Of a DNA stretch of 64,000 nucleotides, positions 54,571 to 63,997 are shown in pieces. Source of the stretch: Alistipes sp. (GTDB taxonomy: Bacteria; Bacteroidota; Bacteroidia; Bacteroidales; Rikenellaceae); assembly GCA_017558115.1 (NCBI GenBank), contig JAFYWG010000061.1, positions 1 to 64,000 of the forward strand, read 5' to 3'. Positions within the stretch are counted from its first letter, which is position 1. Each line of letters begins with the position of its first letter. Below the pieces are notes generated by a model, which did no database searches, was not told the origin of the DNA, and saw only the letters and a list, made by a program, of their open reading frames with translations. The position numbers and the translations under genes are program-made.

Positions 54571-54602
54571 TTTGGATTATAGATATATTATTACTAACTT
54601 TG
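54571..54602 (+). promoter_or_regulatory. Promoter of the DUF262 gene pair
   Basis: TTTG (54571-54574), exactly 20 bases, TAACTTTG (54595-54602), 28 bases before the ATG. It is a canonical strong-type promoter for a gene pair that looks accessory. Confidence 0.7.
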
Positions 54603-54630
54603 TTCCATAAGCGGATAAATAACCATAGCT

Positions 54631-56109
54631 ATGAGCCAAATCAAAGCAACAATAGAATCGGTCAACAACCTAATAGTAAAGAATGGGGAAATGAGTTTGA
54701 GTATTCCCCCCTACCAGCGACCCTATCGATGGAATAACAAGAATGTCAGACAGCTGTTAGAGGATATTCTTGTGAATAAAAGTGCGGGAAAGGAGAGGTA
54801 TCGCATAGGTAGTGTCATACTATACAAGAATAGCGAAGAGAGCACGCTCGATATTGTTGATGGTCAGCAGCGTATAACCACATTGCTCCTATTGGCAAAA
54901 GCCATTGGGGATGATTCGTTTAACAGCCTGCTCTCTACACTTAAGTATAATCACAACGATTCGCGATACAACATTGTCCAGAACTTCAATTATATAAAAA
55001 AGTGGATAGATGAGCATTCGGCTCTAAAAGATGATTTTTGGCGCTATATAAAAGATAACTGCGAGTTTGTGGTGATTGTTGTGGACGACCTCTCGGAGGC
55101 ATTCCAGATGTTCGACTCTCAGAATGGTCGAGGCAAGGAGTTGGAGGCATACAATCTTCTCAAGGCCTACCACATTAGGGCGATGGAGCAGGACACGTAT
55201 GAGCAGAAGGTGGCGTGCGACAAGCGCTGGGAGGCTGCCACAATGTACGATGCAACACCTACGATTGATGGCGATCCAAACATTGATGTCCTAAAACAGA
55301 TATTCGACGAGCAACTCTATCGAGGTCGCATATGGTCGAAGGGGTGTGAGGCACAGAAGCTTACAAAGGCCGATATAGAAGAGTTTAAGGGCTTTACAAT
55401 TGATAAGAATCATAATATTTGCTTTCCTTTCCAGAACCCTTCTCTATTGCAATACCTAACAGAGAAGTTCTATAGGAACATTTTGGCCGGAACAATAGCA
55501 ACGCAGCCGCGCTTCAACTATGGTGATGGTGAGAATATTGATCCATTTGTCAGCATCACGCAGCAGATTGTCAACGGTAAATCTTTCTTCGACTATGTGG
55601 AGACATATGTAGAGATTTACAAGCAACTTTTCATCCAACTCAAGGGCTTCCAATTGAAGGAGTTTAAGGCATTCTTCTATAAATATTGCCTTAACTATGG
55701 TGCGGAGTTAAAGGAGTGTAAGGAGGAGTTATGCTTTAAGCCTAAGGGCTATGCGAATCGTTCTGGCGACAAATATCTGCTCGAGGCATACAAGACTGTG
55801 GTAATGCTACTATTTGATAGGTTTGGCGAGAGTGGCTTGAATAGATATTATGAGGTGCTATACAAGCTCATCTATGTCGAGCGAGTGGTTTCGAGCCAGG
55901 TGCGTAGTGATAGTGTCGCTAAGTTACCAATACCTATCATTGCGAAAATCAATCAAGCTCAAAACTTGGCGGACCTAATAGCGTTGGAGAATATGTGGGA
56001 GGATAGGTTTAAGGAGGCTAAGGTATTGATTGCTAAACCATCACATAAAGACATCAAGAATATTGATGATATTAAAAAGTTATTGGGATTTACGTCTGAA
56101 AATAAATAG
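54631..56109 (+). CDS. DUF262 protein without nuclease domain (GmrS-like)
   Basis: 492 residues. The DUF262 (ParB/Srx-like NTPase) domain shows SIPPYQRPYRW (about 24-34), IVDGQQRITTLLLL (about 86-99) and the conserved FDSQNGRGKELEAYNLLKAY (about 162-181). The C-terminal half is helical and carries no HNH/DUF1524 motif. In the GmrSD type IV restriction family the DUF262 part binds and hydrolyses nucleotide, which gates DNA cleavage by a DUF1524 nuclease. Eight bases separate it from the second DUF262 gene, so the two are an operon and probably a complex. No DNA methyltransferase is nearby. The function is inferred from family only. Confidence 0.75.
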   Translation: MSQIKATIESVNNLIVKNGEMSLSIPPYQRPYRWNNKNVRQLLEDILVNKSAGKERYRIGSVILYKNSEESTLDIVDGQQRITTLLLLAKAIGDDSFNSLLSTLKYNHNDSRYNIVQNFNYIKKWIDEHSALKDDFWRYIKDNCEFVVIVVDDLSEAFQMFDSQNGRGKELEAYNLLKAYHIRAMEQDTYEQKVACDKRWEAATMYDATPTIDGDPNIDVLKQIFDEQLYRGRIWSKGCEAQKLTKADIEEFKGFTIDKNHNICFPFQNPSLLQYLTEKFYRNILAGTIATQPRFNYGDGENIDPFVSITQQIVNGKSFFDYVETYVEIYKQLFIQLKGFQLKEFKAFFYKYCLNYGAELKECKEELCFKPKGYANRSGDKYLLEAYKTVVMLLFDRFGESGLNRYYEVLYKLIYVERVVSSQVRSDSVAKLPIPIIAKINQAQNLADLIALENMWEDRFKEAKVLIAKPSHKDIKNIDDIKKLLGFTSENK

Positions 56110-56117
56110 TTAGCATT

Positions 56118-58052
56118 ATGGCAATTGAAAATTTAGAGAAATCATCTGAGAATTTAGAAAAGAGTATCGCTGAGATATTCGATGCTAACAGTAGATATGT
56201 CATTCCGCTATATCAGCGTAACTACGCTTGGGGTGAGGACCAGATCGAGGCGCTTTTCCAAGATATATATGAGGCGTGGAACTCAAAGACGGATCAATAC
56301 TATTATATCGGTAGTTTGGTTGTCTTGAAGCGTCGTAATGGTGACTACGAGGTTATCGATGGTCAGCAGCGTCTTACCACCTTGTCGTTGCTTACAAAGA
56401 TGCTTGGCATTAGCACTAAGCCTGTGCTAACCTATGAGTCTCGCCCCGAGGTTGAGAGATTCTTCGAGGAGTTTTATGCAGGGGTTGAAATATCTCAAAC
56501 GTCACAGACCTACTATCTGCGTGAGGCGATAGATATCATCAAAAAAGCTAAGATTGATGTAGGTGGCGCTGAAAAAGAAAATGGGTTTGAGAAGTTGTGC
56601 GAAATCAAAGATTATCTCGAACATAAAGTGATACTTGTCAGGGTTGAAATACCCGAAGATACGGACGTTGCATCATACTTCGAGATAATGAACAATCGTG
56701 GCGAGCAGCTGCAAAAGCATGAGATTCTAAAGGCGCGATTGATGAATGTCTTGGACGAAAAGTATCACGCAGAGTTTGACCTTATCTGGACGGCGTGCTC
56801 CAATATCGACACCCCTATCCAGCAGTGCTTTGTTGCTACCGATAGAGCAAAATACTTTGGCGAAGAGTATAATACATTCTGCTTTAATGGGTTGACAGAG
56901 TGTGGAGAGAATCCTAATGATGTGGAGAGTGGCGATACGCAGCCAACAACGATTGACGATATCCTTAAAGCGGAGAAGATTCAAAAGGACGAAAAGCGCG
57001 ATGACGCATACAAGAATAGCGATAAGATAAGCTCTATTATAGACTTCCCCAACTTCTTGATGCACGTGCTAATGCTATATGCAAAGAAGGAGTCACATAA
57101 ACAAGAAGTCAAACTTAACGAGAAATTCCTTTTATTATGTGCTGATGAACTATTTGGCAAAACGCCAAATAAAGACATGGTTAAAGGGTTTATAGCATTG
57201 CTATTTAAGTGTAGAACTCTCTTTGATAGATATGTTATAAAAGTAAAGGGTGTGCAAGATGATGAGGAGTTTAAGTGGGTATTGAATAAACCTAATAAAG
57301 GTGTATATAGTGACAAGGTTTCAGTCAAGTATGATAGTAATACGTATGGTGACACTCCGCAGCAGTCGCACGTCATTATGGCGCAATCGATGTTGCAGGC
57401 GACATTCCGTCAGCGTATCTACAAAAATTGGCTGCAGAATCTCCTTGAGCATCTCGATAAGCAAGACTGCGCACTCCATGAGATTAAGGCGGAGAGCATA
57501 CTCAAATGCCTCCACAAACATATGAAGAATCATTTTGACGAGTTGAAACTAAAACTAAATTTCGATGAAGAGATAGGGCTGCAGGATGGTCAGAAATATA
57601 AGTGTCTGAATATGGGTGTGAATACGCCGCATTTTCTGCTTAATTTTATAGATTACCTCTATTGGGTTGAGTATATAGTGAAGCCCTCATTAGAGGGAAA
57701 GAGAGATCCACGCAGAATTGAAAACTTCGAGTTCCGTTATTATAACTCTGTTGAGCACCACTTGGCGCGTAAAAAGGCAGAGGAGAAAAAGTTGGAAGGT
57801 ATTGTAGATTGCCTCGGTAACCTCTTTATGATTAGCAAAAATGCCAACTCTCGCCTTAGTGATAGAGATGTGAAGGAGAAGGTGGAGATGTCGAAAGATG
57901 GCAAGATGGGCGCAAATAGACAGATTATATATAAGACGACTAAGGATAATAATTACAATTGGGGTGAGCGCGAAATCAAAGCCCACTATGAGGAGCTTAA
58001 TCAATTATTGAAAGATGAAAATATAGATACACTTCTAAAGTTAGGGTGTTAG
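56118..58052 (+). CDS. DUF262-DUF1524 protein (GmrSD-like nuclease)
   Basis: 644 residues. The N-terminal DUF262 domain shows YVIPLYQRNYAWGEDQIE (about 27-44), YEVIDGQQRLTTLSLL (about 80-95) and FEIMNNRGEQLQKHEILKAR. The C-terminal part resembles DUF1524, a His-Me-finger (HNH) nuclease: NSVEHHLAR (His547, His548), then LGNLFMISKNANSRLSD. Fusion of both parts in one chain resembles GmrSD and SspE-type restriction proteins, which attack modified or foreign DNA. With the nuclease-less DUF262 partner upstream it forms a two-gene defence-type module. Its start is clear (ATG, 8-base gap). Confidence 0.78.
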   Translation: MAIENLEKSSENLEKSIAEIFDANSRYVIPLYQRNYAWGEDQIEALFQDIYEAWNSKTDQYYYIGSLVVLKRRNGDYEVIDGQQRLTTLSLLTKMLGISTKPVLTYESRPEVERFFEEFYAGVEISQTSQTYYLREAIDIIKKAKIDVGGAEKENGFEKLCEIKDYLEHKVILVRVEIPEDTDVASYFEIMNNRGEQLQKHEILKARLMNVLDEKYHAEFDLIWTACSNIDTPIQQCFVATDRAKYFGEEYNTFCFNGLTECGENPNDVESGDTQPTTIDDILKAEKIQKDEKRDDAYKNSDKISSIIDFPNFLMHVLMLYAKKESHKQEVKLNEKFLLLCADELFGKTPNKDMVKGFIALLFKCRTLFDRYVIKVKGVQDDEEFKWVLNKPNKGVYSDKVSVKYDSNTYGDTPQQSHVIMAQSMLQATFRQRIYKNWLQNLLEHLDKQDCALHEIKAESILKCLHKHMKNHFDELKLKLNFDEEIGLQDGQKYKCLNMGVNTPHFLLNFIDYLYWVEYIVKPSLEGKRDPRRIENFEFRYYNSVEHHLARKKAEEKKLEGIVDCLGNLFMISKNANSRLSDRDVKEKVEMSKDGKMGANRQIIYKTTKDNNYNWGEREIKAHYEELNQLLKDENIDTLLKLGC

Positions 58053-58141
58053 CATAACAAAAATAACTCAACGTGGCTATCGAGCTATACTCTATAATAT
58101 TGACACGACTACGTTTACACAACGACAAAACACAAACTAAT

Positions 58142-61100
58142 ATGAGAAGATTATTAACTTTAACGCTATTAGTCTCGTTCATGGGACTATGGTCATGTGC
58201 CTACGATGACACCAATATCTGGGAGAGGGTCAATGACCACGAAAATAGAATTAGTAAACTTGAGCAGCTCTGCAAGGAGATGAATAACAACATCTCTGCC
58301 ATGCAGACCATTCTGGAGGCTGTGCAAAATAACGATTACATTACGAGTGTAACCCCTATCGAGGTAGATGGCGAGACTATCGGCTACACCATCACATTTA
58401 CCAAGTCAGCCCCCATCACTATCTACCACGGCAAGGATGGTGCAGATGGTAAAGATGGTGCAGATGGCAAGGATGGAGCTGATGGCAAGGATGGTTACAC
58501 CCCCATTGTTGGCGTACGTCAGGACGTTGACGGCATCTACTATTGGACTCTTGATGGCGAGTGGCTCACCGACGAGCAGGGCAACAAAATTAAGGCTGTA
58601 GGCATTGATGGTGCAGATGGTGCAGATGGTGCAGATGGCGAGGATGGCAAGGATGGTGCCGACGGTGCTAATGGTGAGGATGGTAAGAATGGTGAGGATG
58701 GAGCTAACGGCAACGATGGCAACGATGGCAATGATGGCATCACCCCATTGCTCAAAATCGAGAACGACTACTGGTATATCTCTTACGACGATGGCAGCAC
58801 ATGGCATGAACTTGGCAAGGCCAAAGGCGAGGATGGCAAAGATGGCAAGAACTACTGTGAGTTCTTCGAGGATATAACCGAGGATGAAGAGGAGGTTGTC
58901 TTTACGCTTGTTGATGGCACGGTCATTCGCGTGCTTAAGGATAAACCATTCAGCTTGGAGCTTGAGACCGACCGCTTTGAGTACTCTACAGGCATGACCT
59001 ATCATATCGGTTTTACCATCACTGGCGCTACTCTCGATACCGTTATCGAGGTTATCCCATCGAATAACTTGCGTGCATATGTAAGCAACTACAGAATCTA
59101 TGATGGCGTTGCTACGGGCGATATCGTTGTTGAGATGCCCAAGGCAATCCTTGAGTATGCCACCGTTGCCGTTATCGTTAGCGATGGTCGCAGCAAGGTT
59201 ATCATGAAGGCTATACACTTCGATTATGATGGTAGCGAAGATATCGAGAGTGGCATTCTCTATGTTACCAATGGCGAGGCGTTCAACTTCCCCAAGGAGG
59301 GTGGCGAGCTTCAAATCGACATCCAGACCAACATCAGCTATCGCGTTGAGATCGACCCCAACATCCAGGAGTGGCTTAGCATCGCTGATACGCGTTCAAC
59401 ACTTCGTGAGGAGTCTCTAACGCTCTATGCAACAGAGAATACTGGCATCTACCGCCACGGCTTCATCTACATTGTAGACGTCTCTAACAACCATATTGTA
59501 GAGACTATCTACATTTCGCAGAACTCCGACGAGGTCTACTACGAGGAGGTCATCCTCTTCCACGAGACATTCAACAGCTATATGGTTTCAAACTTCGATA
59601 TCAATAAGGATGGTGTTGTTACTCGTCTCGAGGCTCTTGAGGCTGTAAACATCACTGTTCCCTCCACTGTCGCCGACCTCAGTGGCTTGGAGTACTGTGT
59701 GAACCTCAAGCACCTCAACATCAGCAATAATAGCAAAGTTACGTCACTCGATACCTCGACATTTGCGCTTCTCGAGTCGCTCAACATATCGCGCTCGTCA
59801 ATTGCAACTATCGACCTTAGTCGCAATCCTCTTTTGAAGAGCTTTAACTGCTCAGGTTCAAAGGTTTCGGCTGTCGATCTATCGGCTAACAATAAGCTCG
59901 AGACAATCGACTGTTCGTCGCTTGGCTCTCTCGCCAACAACACCCTTATCCTTGAGAATCACCGTAGCTTGACAACGCTAAATTGCAGCAATAGTAAGTT
60001 TACGATGCTCAATATTTCGGGCTGTCCCGAGCTTTATGAACTCAACTGTAGCACCAACTCTATCACCGAGCTCGACATTACAAAGTCTCCAAAGCTCGAG
60101 GTTCTCACAATGAACAACAACGCCATCTATGAGCTTGACTTGAGCAAGAGTGTAGAACTCCGTAAGTTTAATTGCTCATACAACCAGCTGCGCTCTTTGG
60201 ATCTTCAGGCTTGTATGAAGCTTCATGAGTACAACTTCGACCGCAACCCCTTGCAGATATTGAATTTAGGCTCTGTGCCACGACTTAAGAGTGTTAAGGT
60301 GCAAACATACAATTCTACTGACTATGACTTTGCAATTAGCGGTTTGGAGATTGAGTCTTTTGAAGTATCAAATATCGGCGACGATTATTTCAAGAATATT
60401 ATTTTTGATACACCCAACATCAAAAGTGTATATGTAAGTAGTTATTCGGGTACTGATATTGACTTCTCGTCTATACCATCTGTAGAGACCATCAAATTGG
60501 ATGCCAAGAATGTTTACAACATTGATATAACCAAAAATTCAAATTTGAAGAGTTTTGAGTTCTATGGAAGTAGTAACCCAAATATCAAGAAGATAGACTT
60601 CTCTTACAACTCTGAACTTACAAGCGTTAAACTTACTCATTGTGGTATCACGGGCCTTGATCTCTCAAACAACTTGAAGGTGACAGATGTGAAACTTTTA
60701 GCTAAAAATTGTAAGTATATTAATTTGGGATATAATCCTGTGCTTAAGGAACTTGATCCACTACTTGATGGTAGTGGCATGTATAACCCCAGTAATGAGC
60801 ATGACGACCTTATAGTTATAGCACCGCTACTTGAGTCGCTCACTTTGACTGAGTGTGGGGGTTATGTAGATGTTACGGCATGCCCAAATCTTACATACTT
60901 GAAGATTTCACCCGACGCTCATACAACTACTATGCAGGCGCTTGACTTGAGCAATCAGACAAAACTTCAATCACTTGTACTCGAGTATCAGCCTAATATG
61001 CCCGAACTGCAGTTGTGGCATTTGGCGAATCTTGAGAGTGTAACCATCACCGGTTGCCGTGGTTTGAGTAATCTCGACTTGTCGGGACTTAAGAACTTGA

Positions 61101-61555
61101 CAAGTGCAACAATCAGCAGCAACGATAACATGGCAGAACTTAACTTGAAGGATTGCCCAGCACTAACAACGCTCAAATGTTATAACAATAAGATGCTTAC
61201 CGAGCTTAACCTCAAGTTCTGTCCTGCTATCACAGGACTTACCTGCTACGGCAATAGCAAACTCTCTGTGTTAGACGTCAGCGACTGCGTAGTGCTCGAA
61301 ACCCTTGACTGCTACTCTATGCCTATTGAGAAGCTCGATTTGAGCAACAACCCATTGTTGACAACGCTCAAATGTTATTCGACACTGATTGAGAGACTTG
61401 ACGTGAGCTGCTGCCCATTGATAACAAGTCTCGACTGTAGTCCTAATGACAATCTTACAACGCTATATATGGCCGAGGGTCAGACAATCGGTTGGATTAA
61501 CAACAATAGAAATAATAGTTACATCCCCGAGACTACGGAGATTGTGTACAAATAG
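58142..61555 (+). CDS. Large surface lipoprotein: PL29-N-type, collagen-like, BACON, EF-hand, leucine-rich repeats
   Basis: About 1137 residues. The start at 58142 gives a lipoprotein signal (LVSFMGLWSC). Then come a short coiled coil and a 'PL29 lyase N-terminal/DUF4988' type segment (about 20-205) interrupted by two collagen-like Gly-x-Asp runs, a beta region, a BACON-like domain (about 375-465), a perfect EF-hand loop DINKDGVVTRLE (486-497), and leucine-rich repeats to the C-terminus (about 510-1120) of the LxxLNCSxNxLxxLDLS type. It would sit on the outer surface and may bind host or glycan ligands. No lyase domain follows. It is 90 bases after the DUF262 genes, with a different likely role. 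Confidence 0.85.
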   Translation: MRRLLTLTLLVSFMGLWSCAYDDTNIWERVNDHENRISKLEQLCKEMNNNISAMQTILEAVQNNDYITSVTPIEVDGETIGYTITFTKSAPITIYHGKDGADGKDGADGKDGADGKDGYTPIVGVRQDVDGIYYWTLDGEWLTDEQGNKIKAVGIDGADGADGADGEDGKDGADGANGEDGKNGEDGANGNDGNDGNDGITPLLKIENDYWYISYDDGSTWHELGKAKGEDGKDGKNYCEFFEDITEDEEEVVFTLVDGTVIRVLKDKPFSLELETDRFEYSTGMTYHIGFTITGATLDTVIEVIPSNNLRAYVSNYRIYDGVATGDIVVEMPKAILEYATVAVIVSDGRSKVIMKAIHFDYDGSEDIESGILYVTNGEAFNFPKEGGELQIDIQTNISYRVEIDPNIQEWLSIADTRSTLREESLTLYATENTGIYRHGFIYIVDVSNNHIVETIYISQNSDEVYYEEVILFHETFNSYMVSNFDINKDGVVTRLEALEAVNITVPSTVADLSGLEYCVNLKHLNISNNSKVTSLDTSTFALLESLNISRSSIATIDLSRNPLLKSFNCSGSKVSAVDLSANNKLETIDCSSLGSLANNTLILENHRSLTTLNCSNSKFTMLNISGCPELYELNCSTNSITELDITKSPKLEVLTMNNNAIYELDLSKSVELRKFNCSYNQLRSLDLQACMKLHEYNFDRNPLQILNLGSVPRLKSVKVQTYNSTDYDFAISGLEIESFEVSNIGDDYFKNIIFDTPNIKSVYVSSYSGTDIDFSSIPSVETIKLDAKNVYNIDITKNSNLKSFEFYGSSNPNIKKIDFSYNSELTSVKLTHCGITGLDLSNNLKVTDVKLLAKNCKYINLGYNPVLKELDPLLDGSGMYNPSNEHDDLIVIAPLLESLTLTECGGYVDVTACPNLTYLKISPDAHTTTMQALDLSNQTKLQSLVLEYQPNMPELQLWHLANLESVTITGCRGLSNLDLSGLKNLTSATISSNDNMAELNLKDCPALTTLKCYNNKMLTELNLKFCPAITGLTCYGNSKLSVLDVSDCVVLETLDCYSMPIEKLDLSNNPLLTTLKCYSTLIERLDVSCCPLITSLDCSPNDNLTTLYMAEGQTIGWINNNRNNSYIPETTEIVYK
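58430..58497 (+). repeat. 18-bp in-frame repeats coding collagen-like tract 1
   Basis: Three to four imperfect 18-base units (GATGGTGCAGATGG-type) encode GKDGADGKDGADGKDGADG. Such tracts can change length by slippage without shifting the frame. Confidence 0.75.
58606..58742 (+). repeat. 9-bp in-frame repeats coding collagen-like tract 2
   Basis: About 15 units of nine bases (GATGGTGCA-like) encode a run of Gly-x-Asp/Asn triplets. The units near 58610-58640 are almost identical; later ones have diverged. Confidence 0.75.
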
Positions 61556-61580
61556 TAACATCTCTATTTAGTAATAGAAT

Positions 61581-61656
61581 GAAGTTGTCTAACATGTTAT
61601 ACAACTTCTTACAAAAACGGGTCTGTCCAACAATAAAGTGGACAGACCCGTTTTAT
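61581..61656 (+). terminator. Tandem hairpin terminator after the surface lipoprotein gene
   Basis: A first hairpin, GAAGTTGT..ACAACTTC (61581-61608), precedes a strong one, AACGGGTCTGTCC/GGACAGACCCGTTTT (61616-61654). The two-hairpin order again matches the 3' elements seen elsewhere in the window, with different stem sequences. Confidence 0.75.
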
Positions 61657-61758
61657 TTCGGGATTATACACATAAGACTTGTACCGACTACGTCATTCTA
61701 TATTTGCAGGAGCAAAGCGACTGTGGGACTCTCCTCGCAGTCGACAAGCGACAACGTA

Positions 61759-61812
61759 CATAGCGTATTGTCATTGAGGAGATGCTTCGCTCCGCTCAGC
61801 ATGACATTCAGA
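61759..61812. repeat. Short palindromic intergenic repeat
   Basis: GTCAT...ATGAC ends enclose GAGGAGATGCTTCGCTCCGC and CTCA, giving an imperfect hairpin. It resembles short GAGCGGAGCGAAGC-type repeats common between genes in gut Bacteroidales. The rest of the gap (61657-61824) also has a smaller hairpin, GACTGTGGGA/CCTCGCAGTC, and no gene. Confidence 0.4.
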
Positions 61813-61824
61813 GTGTGGTGTTAC

Positions 61825-63897
61825 TTACTCTGCCTTCAAACTTATAGCGAAGCCGCCGCCGGGGGCCATGACTATATTTAGTGTGTCAGCGGATGTAACG
61901 TCTGCCTGCTCAATAATATAGTCTGTAGGGTTGGTATCCCAGCTGGCGTTGTTGCCATCGCGGTAGAGGGTTGCACGGTAGGTGCGGTCGGCGTCGAGGA
62001 AGTCGAGCGACAGGCTCACCTCGCGGCGCTCGCCATCGGTGATGCCACCCACGTACCAGTCGTCGCTATACTTATCCTTGCGTGCGGTGACGACATAGTC
62101 GCCAATCTCGCCATCCAAGCACTTCGTCGTTGCCCAGTCCACAGGGACATCGCGGATGAATTGTAGGGCATCGTCGTGCTCGCGGTAGTTCTCGGGGAGG
62201 TCGGCAGCCATCTGTATGGGGCTATAGAAGACAACATATTGTGCCAACTGGTGTGCAAGCGTAGAGTTCACAAAGAAGGTGTAGTCATACTCGGTGTTTA
62301 CCGAGCCGTCGGCCGTAGCCGCAGCCTTGTTAATAGTATTATGGTAGCGGAGGTCGAAGATGCCTGGCGTGAAGTCCATGGCTCCGGCTACGTTACGTGT
62401 GAAGGGCAGTGTGGGGTTGTGGTCTATGCAGTTGCCGGCATTCCATGCGTGCCACTCCTGGCCGCGCATGCCCTCGGCCGACATAAGGTTGGGGTAGGTG
62501 CGGCAGATGCCCGTAGAGTGTATAGGCTCGTGGATGTCGATACATAGCTTGTGGCGTGCGCCATCCACCACGGTGCGGTTGTAGTGGTCTACCATCTCGC
62601 GGTCGTAGTGGTTGAGTCCCTCGATGCTGCCCACATATCCCGTCTTGACGTTGTTCACGCCGAGAGCCTCGTAGAAGGTGTAGGCATCCTCCATCTGTAG
62701 GTCGTAGTTGCTGACGTTGGCATATGTCTCGTGGTGGCCTATAAGCTCCACGCCACGTGCCTCGGCATAGCGGCAAATATCCTCGATGTCGAAGTCGGGG
62801 TATGGGCGCGAATAGTCGAAGCGCTCACCCCAGCCCCAGCCTACGTTCCAGCCCTCGACGAGCACACCGCCAAAGCCATTCTCCGCAGCAAAGTCTATAT
62901 ACTTCTTGACATTCTCGGTTGTCGCAGAGTGGGGGTACTTGCCCTCCATATCCCATATTGAGACCTTGAGGTGCATCTCCCACCATACGCCGACATACTT
63001 CATGGGTTTAATCCACGATGTATCCTCCAACTTGCAGGGCTCGTTGAGGTTGAGTACCATCGATGACTCTACCAGTGTGCCCACTCTGTCGCCTACGATT
63101 ATGGTGCGCCAGGGTGTAGAGAAGGGTAGCTCCACGTGGCTCTTAACATCGTCGTTGCCAGATAGTTCCGTGGTAAATGTGCGCTCTTCGGCATCGAAGG
63201 CGAGGGCCATGCCTGGGTATGACCATAGCGCCGCCTCATGTAGCGCGATGTAGTTGCCCGCGGGGCTCTTCATGGCCACGGGTGTAGCCACGCCACACTC
63301 TAAAATATCCTTCACACGACCCGCCGATTGCTGCATGGTCTCAGGGGTGATGCCCGACAGCGGTGTGTGCATATAATTAAACTCAGCATCGTCGTCGCTG
63401 CCCGCCATCCAGTGTGCCATGCAGTCCGAGGCCATGCGGAACTCGGTAGCCTCGCCGTAGATGTCGCACTCACCCTCGCCATGGAGTGTGTAGCGTAGTG
63501 CCACGCCATCGTCGAAGGCACGAAGGGTGATGTCGATGCTCTCTCCATCGCTATTCTGTAGCGTTACAACCAACTCGTTGTAGTGGTTCGCAATCTCGGC
63601 ATACTGACCCCATACGGGCTCCCACACCTCGCTGAAGGTGCTACGCTGGGTCTCCACCACCTCAAGGCCCTCGTCGAACTCGCCGCACGATGTTGCGATG
63701 CTGAGCTTCGAGGGTGCTATAATCTCCTCGCTGGCGAAGGTCACGCTGTATAGCGCCTCGCCCTTTTCGTTAACCTCGAATGTCACCTCGGTGCGTCCGT
63801 CGGGAGATTTTAGGCTCTCGCCACCCGATTTACTCTCTATTGTCGCGCAGCCCATCAACAACACAATGGCCGCCACAACCGATGCTATCCTCTTCAT
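61825..63897 (-). CDS. GH97 glycoside hydrolase lipoprotein (SusB-like alpha-glucosidase)
   Basis: 690 residues. The lipobox ends at Cys17 (VLLMGC). An N-terminal beta-sandwich (about 25-290) precedes a TIM barrel. The motif DIHEPIHSTGICRTYPNLM (Glu457 in HEP) and SAEGMRGQEWHAW match the inverting GH97 group typified by Bacteroides SusB, which uses Glu ligands around a calcium ion, so an exo-alpha-glucosidase on starch oligosaccharides is likely. The retaining alpha-galactosidase branch has an Asp nucleophile instead. It has a TTTG-N19-TACATTTG promoter at 63925-63955. No susC/susD genes are in view. Confidence 0.92.
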   Translation of the reverse strand: MKRIASVVAAIVLLMGCATIESKSGGESLKSPDGRTEVTFEVNEKGEALYSVTFASEEIIAPSKLSIATSCGEFDEGLEVVETQRSTFSEVWEPVWGQYAEIANHYNELVVTLQNSDGESIDITLRAFDDGVALRYTLHGEGECDIYGEATEFRMASDCMAHWMAGSDDDAEFNYMHTPLSGITPETMQQSAGRVKDILECGVATPVAMKSPAGNYIALHEAALWSYPGMALAFDAEERTFTTELSGNDDVKSHVELPFSTPWRTIIVGDRVGTLVESSMVLNLNEPCKLEDTSWIKPMKYVGVWWEMHLKVSIWDMEGKYPHSATTENVKKYIDFAAENGFGGVLVEGWNVGWGWGERFDYSRPYPDFDIEDICRYAEARGVELIGHHETYANVSNYDLQMEDAYTFYEALGVNNVKTGYVGSIEGLNHYDREMVDHYNRTVVDGARHKLCIDIHEPIHSTGICRTYPNLMSAEGMRGQEWHAWNAGNCIDHNPTLPFTRNVAGAMDFTPGIFDLRYHNTINKAAATADGSVNTEYDYTFFVNSTLAHQLAQYVVFYSPIQMAADLPENYREHDDALQFIRDVPVDWATTKCLDGEIGDYVVTARKDKYSDDWYVGGITDGERREVSLSLDFLDADRTYRATLYRDGNNASWDTNPTDYIIEQADVTSADTLNIVMAPGGGFAISLKAE

Positions 63898-63924
63898 ACT
63901 CTTAGGTTTAAAAAGTTAATTAGG

Positions 63925-63955
63925 CAAATGTAGGAAAAATTGTGGGATGTGCAAA
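63925..63955 (-). promoter_or_regulatory. GH97 gene promoter
   Basis: Minus strand TTTG (63952-63955), 19 bases, TACATTTG (63925-63932), about 27 bases before the ATG. Confidence 0.6.
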
Positions 63956-63966
63956 ATGGTAGGTAC

Positions 63967-63997
63967 AAAAAAAATAGTGCCCACAATGTGGACACTA
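63967..63997 (-). terminator. Terminator of a gene beyond the right edge
   Basis: Minus strand TAGTGTCCAC pairs with GTGGGCACTA, followed by eight T. It implies a minus-strand gene just to the right of the window. Confidence 0.7.

Noticed and set aside
58430..58742. Regularly spaced repeats that might suggest a CRISPR array
   Set aside because: Units are 9 or 18 bases with no spacers and encode Gly-x-Asp triplets in frame.
58406..59314. Antisense open frame of about 300 codons over the collagen-like region
   Set aside because: It arises from the low-complexity repeat read in reverse (runs of Ile/Thr/Leu/Ala); there is no family similarity.
63128..63145. CTCCACGTGGCTC in the GH97 gene as a third parS site
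   Set aside because: Too many mismatches in the outer bases of the palindrome; only the central CCACGTGG is shared.
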